This document shows positions 41,539 to 50,902 of a stretch of DNA of 64,000 bases, piece after piece (position 1 is the stretch's first letter; every line of letters begins with the position of its first letter). The stretch is from JBDRRP01 sp964446485 (GTDB lineage: Bacteria > Desulfobacterota > Desulfobacteria > Desulfobacterales > JBDRRP01), in NCBI GenBank assembly GCA_964446485.1, contig CAYUOU010000012.1, forward strand, positions 1-64,000, given 5' to 3'. The notes under the pieces were generated by a model. The model had not been told where the DNA came from. It searched no databases and saw only the letters and a program-made list of their open reading frames with translations. A program made the position numbers and the translations under genes.

Positions 41539-42515
41539 CAGTAACGAATCCTCGGGTCCAGGTAGGCGTAAAGCACATCGACAATTACGTTGGCCACCAG
41601 CACCACCACCGCGATGAGTAGAAAGGCGGCCAGGGCCAGGGGGTAGTCATTGTTGCTGACGGCAAACACCAGTTCCCTTCCGATCCCCGGCCACGAAAAC
41701 ACCGTTTCGGTCAGTGCGCCGCCGTTGATGGAGAAAGCGAGGCTGAGCCCGATGCTGGTGACCACCGGCAGGGCGGCATTGGGCGCGGCATGGTGGTTGC
41801 GGATCACCCGATCGGAGAGGCCTTTGGCCCGCGCTGTGAAGATGTACTCCTCCTTTAGCGTATCCAGCATGGAACTGCGCATAATGAGCATGTAGCTGCC
41901 GAAGTGAATGAGAAACAGCGTCATGAGTGGCAGCAGCATGTGGTGGGCCACGTCCAGTGTTTTCATCCACCACCCCGCCCGGGAGTCGACCCAGATTTCG
42001 GGGGTGAGCATGCCGTTGATGGGAAACCACCCCACGGCAAACCCAAACATCCAGATCATGAGCAGGGCCAGCCAGGGCAAAAACAGGGTGTGGCAGACCA
42101 GTGCCCCGATGGTGATGCCGGTGTCGAAGGCCGAGCCTTTTTTCCAGGAAGCGATTTTGCCCAGCAGGACGCCGGCGCTCGCCGCTAGAATGATGGCTGT
42201 GGTGAAGAGCAGCACGGTGTTGGGCAGGCGGTCCCGGATGATGTCCACCACGGGTACGCCGTAGTGAAATGAGAGGCCCAGGTTGCCGGTGAAGAAATTG
42301 CCGAGAAAAATGACGTACTGCCGCCAGATGGGCTGATCGAGGCCCATCTGTTCGATGAGCCGTTGCGCGTCTTCCGGGGTTAGGCTGGGATCCACCATTC
42401 GGGTGACCGGGTCGCCGGGGGCCAGGCGGAAGAGCACGAACAAAACGGTCATGATGACAAAGAAAATGACCGCTATCTCCAGAACCCTTTTACCGACAAA
42501 GCGTTTCAGCCCCAT
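41538..42515 (-). CDS. oligopeptide/dipeptide ABC transporter permease (OppB/DppB-like)
   Basis: A 325-aa permease with the N-terminal OppB block (VLFVLFRLAPGDPVTRMVDPSL), LGLSFHYGVPVVDIIRDRLPN and an EAA loop (TARAKGLSDRVIRNHHAAPNA). AAGGAGCGTAGCGC precedes the ATG. It lies three bases after the binding-protein gene, in the usual opp/dpp order. Confidence 0.92.
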   Translation of the reverse strand: MGLKRFVGKRVLEIAVIFFVIMTVLFVLFRLAPGDPVTRMVDPSLTPEDAQRLIEQMGLDQPIWRQYVIFLGNFFTGNLGLSFHYGVPVVDIIRDRLPNTVLLFTTAIILAASAGVLLGKIASWKKGSAFDTGITIGALVCHTLFLPWLALLMIWMFGFAVGWFPINGMLTPEIWVDSRAGWWMKTLDVAHHMLLPLMTLFLIHFGSYMLIMRSSMLDTLKEEYIFTARAKGLSDRVIRNHHAAPNAALPVVTSIGLSLAFSINGGALTETVFSWPGIGRELVFAVSNNDYPLALAAFLLIAVVVLVANVIVDVLYAYLDPRIRY

Positions 42516-42518
42516 GCG

Positions 42519-44240
42519 CTACGCTCCTTGCCCGGCGACCGGTTTGAGTGTGGAAAAACTCCAGATATTGCCGACCCCCTCAATCATGGATACCCATCCC
42601 CTGAACCGGTCTTTCCGCACGCCCTCCACAATCGTGGGATTGTACAAGGGGATATACGGCAGGTCTTCTGCGATGATGCGCTGCATCTCCCACAGCATCT
42701 CCTGCCGCTTGTTGCGGTCCATCTCTTTTCTTGAGGCGTCCGCCAGGCGATCAAAGTCGGCATTGTGGTACCCGCTCATATTCCACCCGCGCGGTTTGTC
42801 GTTTTTGGAGTGAAAAAAGGTGCGCACATAATTGGGATCCAGGTTCAATCGGCCGTAGCCCAGCACAAAGGCGTCAAAGTCGTGGTTGGCCTTGACGGTT
42901 TGCAGCAGCGCGGTAAAGGCCATGGGCCGGGATCTGACCGGGATGCCCACCGCCCTGAGCCATTCCTGAATCATCATGCCGGCCATGGCACGGTGCGGGT
43001 CGTAATCGGCCGGTGGGGTGAGGATGGTCGCCGCCGGCATGGGCGTGCCGTCAGGGCGGCGTAGGGTTTCGGGGGTCTGAATGTCTCCGGCGGCGCCAAC
43101 CGGCGGCCGGTCCCAGTGGTAGCCAGCGGCGGACAGGATATCGGCCGCGTTACGAATCCGATCCTCCCGTGACAGGCCCGCGCCCGGCGATGTAATATTG
43201 GGATTGTGCCAGAACGCGTTGCCCGGAGGGACGACGGCAACCATTGCACCGCCGTTTCTCTGGAGAATGCGTTTGACGATAAAATCCCGGTCAATGAGGA
43301 CGGCAGCGGCTTTTCTGAGGGCGATGTCGTCAAATGGTGGACGACGAAGATTAAATCCCATGAAATAGAGCGCGCTTTTTTCATTGACGACGAGTTCCAG
43401 GCTGTCCCTGCGCTTCAGGTCTTCTATGTAGCCGGGCTGGATGTTCCACCAGAACATGTCGATGTCGCCCTTTTTCAGGGCCAGGATGGCCACATCCGCA
43501 GTCCCGTAGATTTTCATAATGATTTCGGACACGAACGGACCCAGGGCATAGCCATCGATGGTCTGCCCTGTGCCGAAGAAGTTCGGATTGGCCGCCAAAT
43601 AAAGATAGGCGCCCTGGCGCCAATCTTGGAGATTGAAAGGCCCGGTGCCGATGGGGTGGCGGATGCGGTGGTTCAGCAGATAGGCCAGCGGTTTTTCCTT
43701 TTGTCTTGCGGCGGCCGCTACTTTCTCCCACTCCTTCTCGCTGACCATGGGGCTGGTGAGGGATCGCGTTAGAAAGGTGGGGGTATTGCTTTTGAGTTCA
43801 AACCGGACGGTGCGCGCGTCGACGGCCGTCACCTGTTTTACCAGCAGCCAGTTGGAATGGAACCGCGGGATTTTGAATTCCTGAATCAACTCGACGGTGA
43901 ATGCAATATCAGCGGCGGTCACCGGGCGGCCGTCGGACCATTTGGCGTCGCGCAGCCGCACGGTATAGCTTTTTGTTGCGGCATCGAAGATGGGCGGGCC
44001 GGCGGCCAGCCAGGGAACCAGGGTCATTTCACGAGGTTCCAGCCGATACAGGGGCTGATAGATCAACCCCAGCACCTTGCTGGAGTTGGCGTCGCTGGCC
44101 AGCCATATGTTGAGTGTGCGGGGTTCTTCGGGGATACCGATGCGCAGCATGCCGGGGGAGGGACCGCCGATGCACGATGCCGCGAACAGCATGGCCATTC
44201 CCCAGAGCATCATCAGACCACGGCGAAACCGGCAGCTCAT
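42519..44240 (-). CDS. oligopeptide/nickel-type ABC transporter binding lipoprotein (OppA/DppA-like)
   Basis: A 573-aa SBP_bac_5 protein. A short signal with lipobox (FAASC, Cys near residue 22) makes it a lipoprotein. Motifs include EEPRTLNIWLASDANSS, WSDGRPVTAADIAFT, GTGPFNLQDW and LRKAAAVLIDRDFIVKRIL. The start at 44240 overlaps the glutathione-synthetase-like gene stop (ATGA), so binding protein and ligase are translated together. The ligand is unknown, but a peptide or gamma-glutamyl compound would suit the neighbour. Confidence 0.9.
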   Translation of the reverse strand: MSCRFRRGLMMLWGMAMLFAASCIGGPSPGMLRIGIPEEPRTLNIWLASDANSSKVLGLIYQPLYRLEPREMTLVPWLAAGPPIFDAATKSYTVRLRDAKWSDGRPVTAADIAFTVELIQEFKIPRFHSNWLLVKQVTAVDARTVRFELKSNTPTFLTRSLTSPMVSEKEWEKVAAAARQKEKPLAYLLNHRIRHPIGTGPFNLQDWRQGAYLYLAANPNFFGTGQTIDGYALGPFVSEIIMKIYGTADVAILALKKGDIDMFWWNIQPGYIEDLKRRDSLELVVNEKSALYFMGFNLRRPPFDDIALRKAAAVLIDRDFIVKRILQRNGGAMVAVVPPGNAFWHNPNITSPGAGLSREDRIRNAADILSAAGYHWDRPPVGAAGDIQTPETLRRPDGTPMPAATILTPPADYDPHRAMAGMMIQEWLRAVGIPVRSRPMAFTALLQTVKANHDFDAFVLGYGRLNLDPNYVRTFFHSKNDKPRGWNMSGYHNADFDRLADASRKEMDRNKRQEMLWEMQRIIAEDLPYIPLYNPTIVEGVRKDRFRGWVSMIEGVGNIWSFSTLKPVAGQGA

Positions 44241-45250
44241 ACCGTGGCCGCCTGTCGAGTGGACGCTTGTCGCTGGCGAACCTTGCCTTCGATGAAATCG
44301 ATGACCCGCTGCTCCAGCTTGACATGATTCAACTGATTGATGCGGGGGATGCCGCCGGGGCTGACGCAATTGATTTCAACCAGGCGCTCACCGATGACGT
44401 CGATTCCAACGAAATGGAGCCCGTCAGCAATGAGGCGCGGTGCAATGGCCCTGCAGATCATGCGATCGGAGGCCGTAATCTCGTGGGCGGCGACTTCGGC
44501 GCCGGCATGGACGTTGGTGCGAAAGTCCCCGTCCCGGGGAATCCGCCGCATGGCGCCCAGGATGTCGCCATCAAGCATCAGAATGCGAATGTCGCCCCGG
44601 GTTTTCACTTCGTGGAGAAACTCCTGAACCATGATCGGCTCGCGGTCAGGATATGCCCGGCCGGCCCGGGTGTAGTAGTTAATCAATGAAATGAGGTTTT
44701 CCTGATCGCTGTTGCTGACCTTGATCACCCCCTCTCCGCCGAATCGCCGCAGGGGTTTGACCACCATGGCGCCGCCAAAATCCTCGATGACTTTCTTGAG
44801 CCGTGCGGGATCCCTCGAAACATGGGTTTCAGGGATGATGTCCGGAAAATTGAGGGTATAGAGCTTGCTGTTGCCCAGCACCTGGCCGGTGGTGCTGTTG
44901 ATCATGAACACCCGCTCATCCACGGAACCCAAAAATTCCATGGTTTGGTAATTGAGGGGTGGGTTTTTCCTAAGAAACAGGGTGTCCAATCCGGTGATGG
45001 TCTCGAAAATCAACTCGTCCCGCTTGACGCATTCACCCAATTGCCGCCAGTACTCCGCCATGCCAAGGTCCGGGGCGACAGTGATATTCCACATGCGGGC
45101 CAACACTTCGTTGCCACGGATGTAGACATCATGGGGCTCGAGGAAATACACGTGATGCCCCCGCTGATTGCACTCATACATCAAGTGGGCGGTGGTTTCG
45201 AATGAAGGCTCGATGCTGTCGAGCCGATCCATGAGAAAGGCGATTTCCAT
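44237..45250 (-). CDS. glutathione-synthetase-like ATP-grasp ligase
   Basis: A 337-aa enzyme of the GshB/prokaryotic glutathione synthetase type. It has the N-terminal GshB-like lobe (FETTAHLMYECNQRGHHVYFLEP), a central MVVKPLRRFGGEGVIKV ATP-binding loop, RGDIRILMLDGDILGAMRRIPRDGDFR, and the metal-binding VEINCVSPGGIPRIN. It would join glycine or another amino acid to a gamma-glutamyl-cysteine-like acceptor in the cytoplasm. GAGG precedes the ATG. No gshA gene is visible here, and the gene is coupled to a peptide transporter, so it may salvage an imported precursor or make a different peptide-like product. Confidence 0.85.
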   Translation of the reverse strand: MEIAFLMDRLDSIEPSFETTAHLMYECNQRGHHVYFLEPHDVYIRGNEVLARMWNITVAPDLGMAEYWRQLGECVKRDELIFETITGLDTLFLRKNPPLNYQTMEFLGSVDERVFMINSTTGQVLGNSKLYTLNFPDIIPETHVSRDPARLKKVIEDFGGAMVVKPLRRFGGEGVIKVSNSDQENLISLINYYTRAGRAYPDREPIMVQEFLHEVKTRGDIRILMLDGDILGAMRRIPRDGDFRTNVHAGAEVAAHEITASDRMICRAIAPRLIADGLHFVGIDVIGERLVEINCVSPGGIPRINQLNHVKLEQRVIDFIEGKVRQRQASTRQAATV

Positions 45251-45377
45251 TATGCCTCAACATCCCGGGTGTTGACCGAAGGGGGCTGTGTGCGGCGGCC
45301 CGCAGCCCCGAAAATACAGCGTCCCGCCGGCCGATTCGTTAGGCCGGCCCGCACTTTATCTGGTTTGTCCCGGGTTC

Positions 45378-48300
45378 TCAAGCTCTCATCTTTTGATGGA
45401 GTTTGCGGATCCGGTCGCTCAGGGCATTGCAAATGGCCAGGGCGATCTGAGGGTATTCCCGAACCATTTCATTGAAATCCTGTTTGTGCAAAAACAGCAG
45501 CCGCGTTCCTTCCTGGGTCACGATGCTGGCCGATCGCTTGGTGTCCTCAAAGAGGGCCATCTCGCCGAAGTAATCGCCCGCCCCGATCTGGTCGAGCTCG
45601 ATCTCCGAGCCATCCTCCAGTTGCTTCACCACCGCCACCGTACCGCTGACGATCAAATAAAGCGTTTCACCGGTGTCGCCTTCCTGGATAACCTTCACGC
45701 CGGGCAGATAATCGATTTCCTCGGTGACCGAGGCGATGGCCGACAACTCGCTCACACTGAGCCCGGCAAAGATGTCAATGCGTTTCAGCAGGAGAATTTT
45801 TTCCGATACGGCCATGGGGCCTTCCATAGGGGCCTCCTCGTCGTTCGTGTCGTTGCCGAGGTGTTTCTGGAGTCGACGGGCCGCCAGTCGCACCTGTCTG
45901 CTTTCAGGGTCGGCCGCCGCCGCTGCGATACGTTCCGTGTCAAGGCTGTCCACCAGGCACTGTGACGCCGCTTCCAATGCCAGCACCCGGGTGACCCAGT
46001 GCTTTTGCTGCAGCAGGTGGTGGATGAGATCGGCACCGGTCCCGGCAAAGGTTTTCAGTTTGAATAGTTTCTTTCCCGCACCTGTTTTCTGGTCCATGGG
46101 AGAGGCGTCTAATAGCGGCATCAGAATCCGCACCATGGACTTGTCCAGAATATCTCCCAGCGCTTCCAGGCTGTTGGCCCGCTGCCGCGCATCCGCTGAC
46201 AGCAGTCCCCTGCTGACGATGCGCATTTTCCCGGTTGTGTCCTGCACCGCCAGCACCCGGACAATGTTTTCCACCTGGAGCTGCCCCTGCTGGCGCAGAT
46301 GACCCACCAGCAGCTGACGGACCGGAGTGTCGACGAGGGTGCCTGCCGCCGTCGATTCGAGCAGGTATTTGTAGGCGCCCTCCGCCTGGCCGTTGACAAA
46401 CCGCACCACGTCCAGGCCTTTGATGTCGAGGTCTTCGAGGAGGCGAAAGATCTTTTCGCGCACCTTTCGACGCGGAGAGCTCAACGACTTGATGAGCTGT
46501 TTGCCGTCTTGAAACGGGGCGTCGAGAATGCGGGTCTTGGCCAATTCGCTTACCGTATCAGACGGGTCTGCCAGCATGGAGATCACCTGCTGCAGCGCGG
46601 TTTTGTCGGTGATCTGGAAATCGGCGAGGGCTGCCTGCCTCACATTCGGCGATTCGTGATGCAGGTATGGCGCGACGAGTGCGTTGATGTCCGGCGGCTG
46701 GATGTGCTTCAGGGCGCGTAGCACGGCGGCGCGAATTTCCGAGACGGCATCGGTATTGAGCAGATGGGACAGTGACGGCAAGAAGACCGCATCACCGGAC
46801 AAGCCCGCCGCAATGATGCCGGCTTTCCGGGCGCTGTCATTCGGGGCATCGATCCATGTCTGGATCAGCGCCTTGAAGTGTTCCGGATCCGTGGGCAGCA
46901 ACGCCACCGCCGCCTGAGCGCGAACCTCCGGCGTTGCGGCGTCGATGAGCGCGGCAAAATCGACCTCCCCCCGGCGATCCAGCGGCGTCAGTCGGGCCAG
47001 CGTCATGACGGCCGTCTCCTGGAGCCGTGGGTTTTCCTTCCGCGTCCACTGCTCGAGTTCGTTGAGCGTTTGCGGGTCTGCACTGGAAAGCAGTTCCATG
47101 AGTTGAATCTGGGTCTCCGGCTGTGCGCCATGCAGTTTTTCCAGCACCAGGCGATCCAGTTGGTCGTCTCCCACGGATTTGAGCAGTTGCCCGTACCACA
47201 TGCAGTCCTCGGGGCTGCTGCCGGCAAAGTCGTCCCTCAGCTTCCGACGCATGGCCGGATCCCGGAAAAGCTGGTGAATGTCTTTGGTTTCCATGGATTT
47301 CAAATCGCTCATGTCTCCGGACACCAGGTCGGTGAGGATGGCGGTGTAGCGCCGTTTCAGCCAGAAGGGGGCGCTCAGCCAGGCCAGGACGAAGGGCAGG
47401 GCGACCAAAGACAGGTAGCGTGGGTGAAACAGTTTGTCCGAAATGAGAATAAGGGTCGATCCCAAGAAGAGCCCGATGCGAACCACCGTCCCGCGGAGAA
47501 ACGGCCGGACAAAGGCGCGGTAGGATTCAGGAAAGAGTCCGGTGACCACGGCCACGGCTGGAATATTGATGGTGGTGCGAAGGATTTGGGTTGACATGCG
47601 TGCGTAGATGGCCGCGATGACATCGAAACGGAATAGAAACGCCATGAAGGCAAGGACATAATTGAAGGGGTGGAACATCAGCGCCACGGGCAGTCCCCAC
47701 CGCCCGTAGATCTTCCCAACGAACAGGAGGATGACCAGGCTGATGATATTCAGCACCCCGCGGAAGTAACCGAAGAACATGATAAGGCCGGTTTCGGTGG
47801 CAAACTGGTCGTTGACGGCATAGTTGAACTGGTAGTTGATGATGGGAATGACCACGTTGGGCATGAAGGTCAACAGCACCATGACCTTCATCAACGTGGA
47901 TGACTTCATCATGGGCCAGACCCTTCTGATTTCCTCCATCATGGAAGACTTTTTTCTGCCGCCTTTCGTTCTTCCGCCTCCGGCGAGCAGCATCGGGAAC
48001 CGGCGGGCCATGAGCCACACGGCCACGGCGCCGGCAATGGTGATCACCAGATAGGCCAGCAGCAAGTTGTCGAATCGAAGGGTGCGCGCAAACCACGGCG
48101 TGCCGAAACTCCCGATAATTTGGCCCACCACGCCGCCGGCCGTCACCAGGGGAAAGAGCCGCTTGGACTGCTGCGTGTTGAATAAGTCGTTGGCGAGGTT
48201 CCAGAACAGCAGGGCCAGCAGCACCTCATACTGGGCCTTGAGCATGAAGAGGATCGGGTAGATGAGATCCAGGCCAAAAGGGATCAGTGCCCAGATGAGT

Positions 48301-48587
48301 GTCACGCTGCCGCCGCAGAACAGGAACATCCACGCCAGCAGGCGCGGCCCCGGTACCTGCTGCATGAGGCCGGCGATGAACCCCATGATCACTACCGTCG
48401 CCACGGCGTTGATCATGTTGACAATGGGCATGTATTCCACGCCGTAGCGTTTCAGGAAGGCGGTTTCGGCATAGTTATTGAGAATGATGCCTGAGGTGCG
48501 AACGAGAAACAACAGCAGCACGGTCCAGCAGAACAACTGAATTTCTTCTTCGTAGATGCCCAGCCAGGCCGTTAGTTTTCTGGCCAT
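45378..48587 (-). CDS. ATP/ADP translocase-like membrane protein fused to HEAT repeats and a cyclic-nucleotide-binding domain
   Basis: A 1069-aa three-part protein. Residues 1-430 hold about 11-12 hydrophobic segments with NTT/MFS-like character (LNNYAETAFLKRYGVEYMP, NLANDLFNTQQSKRLFPLV). Residues about 480-880 form HEAT-like helical repeats (ETAVMTLARLTPLDRRGEV, VRAQAAVALLPTDPE). Residues about 925-1069 form a cNMP-binding domain (VIQEGDTGETLYLIVSGTVAV, GAGDYFGEMALFEDTKRSAS). It likely senses a cyclic nucleotide and changes a membrane transport or signalling process. Whether it moves nucleotides is not known. AAGGGA precedes the ATG. Confidence 0.85.
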   Translation of the reverse strand: MARKLTAWLGIYEEEIQLFCWTVLLLFLVRTSGIILNNYAETAFLKRYGVEYMPIVNMINAVATVVIMGFIAGLMQQVPGPRLLAWMFLFCGGSVTLIWALIPFGLDLIYPILFMLKAQYEVLLALLFWNLANDLFNTQQSKRLFPLVTAGGVVGQIIGSFGTPWFARTLRFDNLLLAYLVITIAGAVAVWLMARRFPMLLAGGGRTKGGRKKSSMMEEIRRVWPMMKSSTLMKVMVLLTFMPNVVIPIINYQFNYAVNDQFATETGLIMFFGYFRGVLNIISLVILLFVGKIYGRWGLPVALMFHPFNYVLAFMAFLFRFDVIAAIYARMSTQILRTTINIPAVAVVTGLFPESYRAFVRPFLRGTVVRIGLFLGSTLILISDKLFHPRYLSLVALPFVLAWLSAPFWLKRRYTAILTDLVSGDMSDLKSMETKDIHQLFRDPAMRRKLRDDFAGSSPEDCMWYGQLLKSVGDDQLDRLVLEKLHGAQPETQIQLMELLSSADPQTLNELEQWTRKENPRLQETAVMTLARLTPLDRRGEVDFAALIDAATPEVRAQAAVALLPTDPEHFKALIQTWIDAPNDSARKAGIIAAGLSGDAVFLPSLSHLLNTDAVSEIRAAVLRALKHIQPPDINALVAPYLHHESPNVRQAALADFQITDKTALQQVISMLADPSDTVSELAKTRILDAPFQDGKQLIKSLSSPRRKVREKIFRLLEDLDIKGLDVVRFVNGQAEGAYKYLLESTAAGTLVDTPVRQLLVGHLRQQGQLQVENIVRVLAVQDTTGKMRIVSRGLLSADARQRANSLEALGDILDKSMVRILMPLLDASPMDQKTGAGKKLFKLKTFAGTGADLIHHLLQQKHWVTRVLALEAASQCLVDSLDTERIAAAAADPESRQVRLAARRLQKHLGNDTNDEEAPMEGPMAVSEKILLLKRIDIFAGLSVSELSAIASVTEEIDYLPGVKVIQEGDTGETLYLIVSGTVAVVKQLEDGSEIELDQIGAGDYFGEMALFEDTKRSASIVTQEGTRLLFLHKQDFNEMVREYPQIALAICNALSDRIRKLHQKMRA

Positions 48588-48680
48588 GCAGCAGATCCCT
48601 TATGGGTGGCGTGCGGCCGATGGTCCATTGGCCCGGCCGCGGTAACGGGGCGGCGCGTGTTATGCGCTGTCATGGGGCGG

Positions 48681-49517
48681 CTACTTTGCGGGTATCGTTC
48701 GCACGAGGCGAAACCCCAGCGTGCGCTCACGGCTGGCCGGGTTTGAGGAGGCACGATTGGCGGAGCGGCAGGAATGCCCGTGCTTGTACCAACTGCCCCC
48801 CCGTTTGACGCGCATCTCCCCTGTGTGCGGGCCTACGGGGTTCACGGTCTGATCAAGGTCATAGGGTCCGTACCAGTCGGCAACCCATTCCCACACATTC
48901 CCGGCCATGTCGTAAAGCCCCCAGGCGTTGGGGGAATACTTCCCCACCGGCGCCGGCTGGCCCGGCTTCAGCCCCTTGGACGTCACCGCTGCAACGCAGT
49001 CTTCGGATTTCAGCGGGTTGTTGCTGTACATGGCCCGACTGCAGTCGATGGCGTCCCCCCAGGGATAGGCGCTGCCGGTGCCTGCCCGCGCGGCATATTC
49101 CCACTCGGCTTCGGTGGGCAGTCGATACACGCCCTCGCCGCGGCGGTTGAGTTTGTCGATGAATTTTTGGGCGTCGAACCAGGACACCTTGACGACCGGC
49201 ATGTCGCTGGGCCCTCTGCGGCCTCCAAAAAAACTACGCCCCATGATCCCCCGCCACTGGCCCAGGGTGACTTCGGTGGTCTGCATGTAAAAGGTTTTAG
49301 AAATGGTTATCCTGTGCAGGGTCTCCGAAGTACCGCGGTTCTTTTCCGTCAGGGGGCTTCCCATCATGAACCCCCCGGAGGCGATACGGACAAAGGTCAT
49401 TCCCAGCGAATTGGTGATCACGGGTTCGGCGGCGATGACCGGTGCGCTCGCCATCGTCAGGAGCACCGCCGCCAATAAAAGTGTACGCGAGCATATGTTG
49501 TTCTGTGAGAGGTCCAT
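48681..49517 (-). CDS. exported formylglycine-generating-enzyme-like (SUMF) protein
   Basis: A 278-aa protein with a signal peptide (LLLAAVLLTMASAPVIAAE) and an FGE-sulfatase domain: FVRIASGGFMMGS, TEVTLGQW, RLPTEAEWEYAARAGT, NAWGLYDMAGNVWEWV and a closing GGSWY with GFRLVRT. In true FGE two active-site Cys lie in the last segment. Here only the second is kept (HSCRSANR) and the first is Lys, so it is probably not a sulfatase activator. It could be a structural or ligand-binding member. ATG at 49517 has GGAG seven bases upstream. It probably starts the minus-strand operon that runs to the opp genes. Confidence 0.8.
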   Translation of the reverse strand: MDLSQNNICSRTLLLAAVLLTMASAPVIAAEPVITNSLGMTFVRIASGGFMMGSPLTEKNRGTSETLHRITISKTFYMQTTEVTLGQWRGIMGRSFFGGRRGPSDMPVVKVSWFDAQKFIDKLNRRGEGVYRLPTEAEWEYAARAGTGSAYPWGDAIDCSRAMYSNNPLKSEDCVAAVTSKGLKPGQPAPVGKYSPNAWGLYDMAGNVWEWVADWYGPYDLDQTVNPVGPHTGEMRVKRGGSWYKHGHSCRSANRASSNPASRERTLGFRLVRTIPAK

Positions 49518-49641
49518 TTGCATGCTCCATCGTCTGTGGGATGGTTCAGGGGGTGAGCGTGCGCCCTGACAGGGATGCGAAGGGCCGATACCAGCAGTTG
49601 TTGGAATGATAATGATTTGTCGGGAAAAAGCCAGTAAAATA

Positions 49642-49687
49642 TTTATATTCCTCATTATTTGACAGCTGTCAGCATTCCCATTATGCT
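49642..49687. promoter_or_regulatory. divergent promoter pair sharing a 12-bp palindromic operator
   Basis: On the plus strand TTGACA (49659-49664), 17 bases, TATGCT (49682-49687) point to the GNAT-protein gene. On the minus strand CTGACA (49667-49672), 19 bases, TATAAA (49642-49647) point to the FGE-like gene. Both -35 boxes fall in the perfect palindrome TGACAGCTGTCA (49660-49671), so one regulator could control both directions. Confidence 0.5.
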
Positions 49688-49695
49688 CCGCCACT

Positions 49696-50823
49696 ATGGG
49701 TTCAGACATCATTGCCAGACGTGCTTCATCGGCAGTTGAAGCCCCCGTTGCGATGCAGGTGACAACCCTTGAAGACGTCGTCGAATGCGCATCATCAATT
49801 GGAACGGGCAGCGTCATTTTCTGGGATCAGCCGGTCCCCTTGGCCGAGGCCCTGGATCGCCTGTCTACCCTCGACGGTCGTCTCCTCCTGGGGGCGAGCA
49901 TCACCCTCGACGACACCCGCCCGGAAGACATGGCCGCGGTCCAACAGGCCGGCATTGGGCTTATCTGCTGGACGCCGTCCCCGGTGGCCGATGCCGCCCC
50001 TGCGCGATCGTGCCTGATGGCGGCATCTCGACAGGGCCTGTGGAACCACGTCCGCTTTTCTTCAGCGCCCGACGATCCCGCGGACCTGGCGGCGTTTGCT
50101 GCGAGCAACCCCAACATTGTCCACTCCTGGCAGGTGGGGGGCAATGCGGGCACCTTTGCTGCACCGCCGCCGCATCATCCCCTTGCGGCGGGATACGGCG
50201 ATGTGGCGCCGCTGGACGGCTTACCGCTGTGGCGTAGCCTGGATGGAACAGCGGCCCTGCTCACAGTGCTTCAACTGCATGGCCGGGATCTGGTCCTGCG
50301 GCGCCGAATAGCGGTCGACACCGGCGCGCAGTGGGACATCGGCACCGATCTGCAGTGGCATTTCGTTCTGCCGAGTGCATTGCCGGACGGGGCGATGCAC
50401 GAGATTTGCCGCATGGTAACCGCCGGCGGATCGGTGAAAACGCGATGGGTGCGGCACAACCTGGAACGCGCGTTTCTCATCGCCTATGTCACCGAGCGCG
50501 GGCGCATTGTCGGCAATTCCAGCCTCAAGCACCCCCGCGAAACATATATCCAATCGGTGAAAACCCGGTTTGGGCTCGATCTGTCCGATCATCTCGAGCG
50601 GGGGTACACATCGGTGCGGCCGGAGTACCGGGGACTAGGCCTCGGGACGCGTCTTCTGGCCGGCCTCACACAGCGCGCCGAGGGCCGAAAGCTCTTTTCC
50701 ATCATCGCCGAAGACAACATCGCGACCCAAAAAATCGCCATTCGCAATCGCACTCGAAAAGTGGCCACCGTGTTCAGCGAGGCCATAGGGAAAGAGATCG
50801 GGTTTTGGGTGCCGGAGGAATAA
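49696..50823 (+). CDS. two-domain protein with C-terminal GNAT acyltransferase
   Basis: A 375-aa protein. Residues about 230-375 form a GNAT domain: FLIAYVTERGRIVGNSSLKHP, then the acetyl-CoA-binding motif RGYTSVRPEYRGLGLGTRLL and a final FSIIAEDNIATQKIAIRN. The N-terminal 220 residues (VVECASSIGTGSVIFWDQPV onward) are not recognised and look alpha/beta. It would acylate an amine with acyl-CoA. The promoter at 49659-49687 predicts transcription starting almost at the ATG, so translation may be leaderless, or begin at ATG 49753. It is followed by two ATP-using enzymes (50903 and 52088) on the same strand. Confidence 0.7.
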   Translation: MGSDIIARRASSAVEAPVAMQVTTLEDVVECASSIGTGSVIFWDQPVPLAEALDRLSTLDGRLLLGASITLDDTRPEDMAAVQQAGIGLICWTPSPVADAAPARSCLMAASRQGLWNHVRFSSAPDDPADLAAFAASNPNIVHSWQVGGNAGTFAAPPPHHPLAAGYGDVAPLDGLPLWRSLDGTAALLTVLQLHGRDLVLRRRIAVDTGAQWDIGTDLQWHFVLPSALPDGAMHEICRMVTAGGSVKTRWVRHNLERAFLIAYVTERGRIVGNSSLKHPRETYIQSVKTRFGLDLSDHLERGYTSVRPEYRGLGLGTRLLAGLTQRAEGRKLFSIIAEDNIATQKIAIRNRTRKVATVFSEAIGKEIGFWVPEE

Positions 50824-50902
50824 GGAAGAGGATTCAAGTGAAAGAAGTAAAAACCATTTTTCATGTCTGCATGGCTTCATCAATCGACAGAGAATCACGG
50901 CC

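Noticed and set aside
45270..45325. GGGGCTG / CAGCCCC hairpin as terminator
   Set aside because: The stem is only 7 bp with a long loop and no T-tract on either strand.
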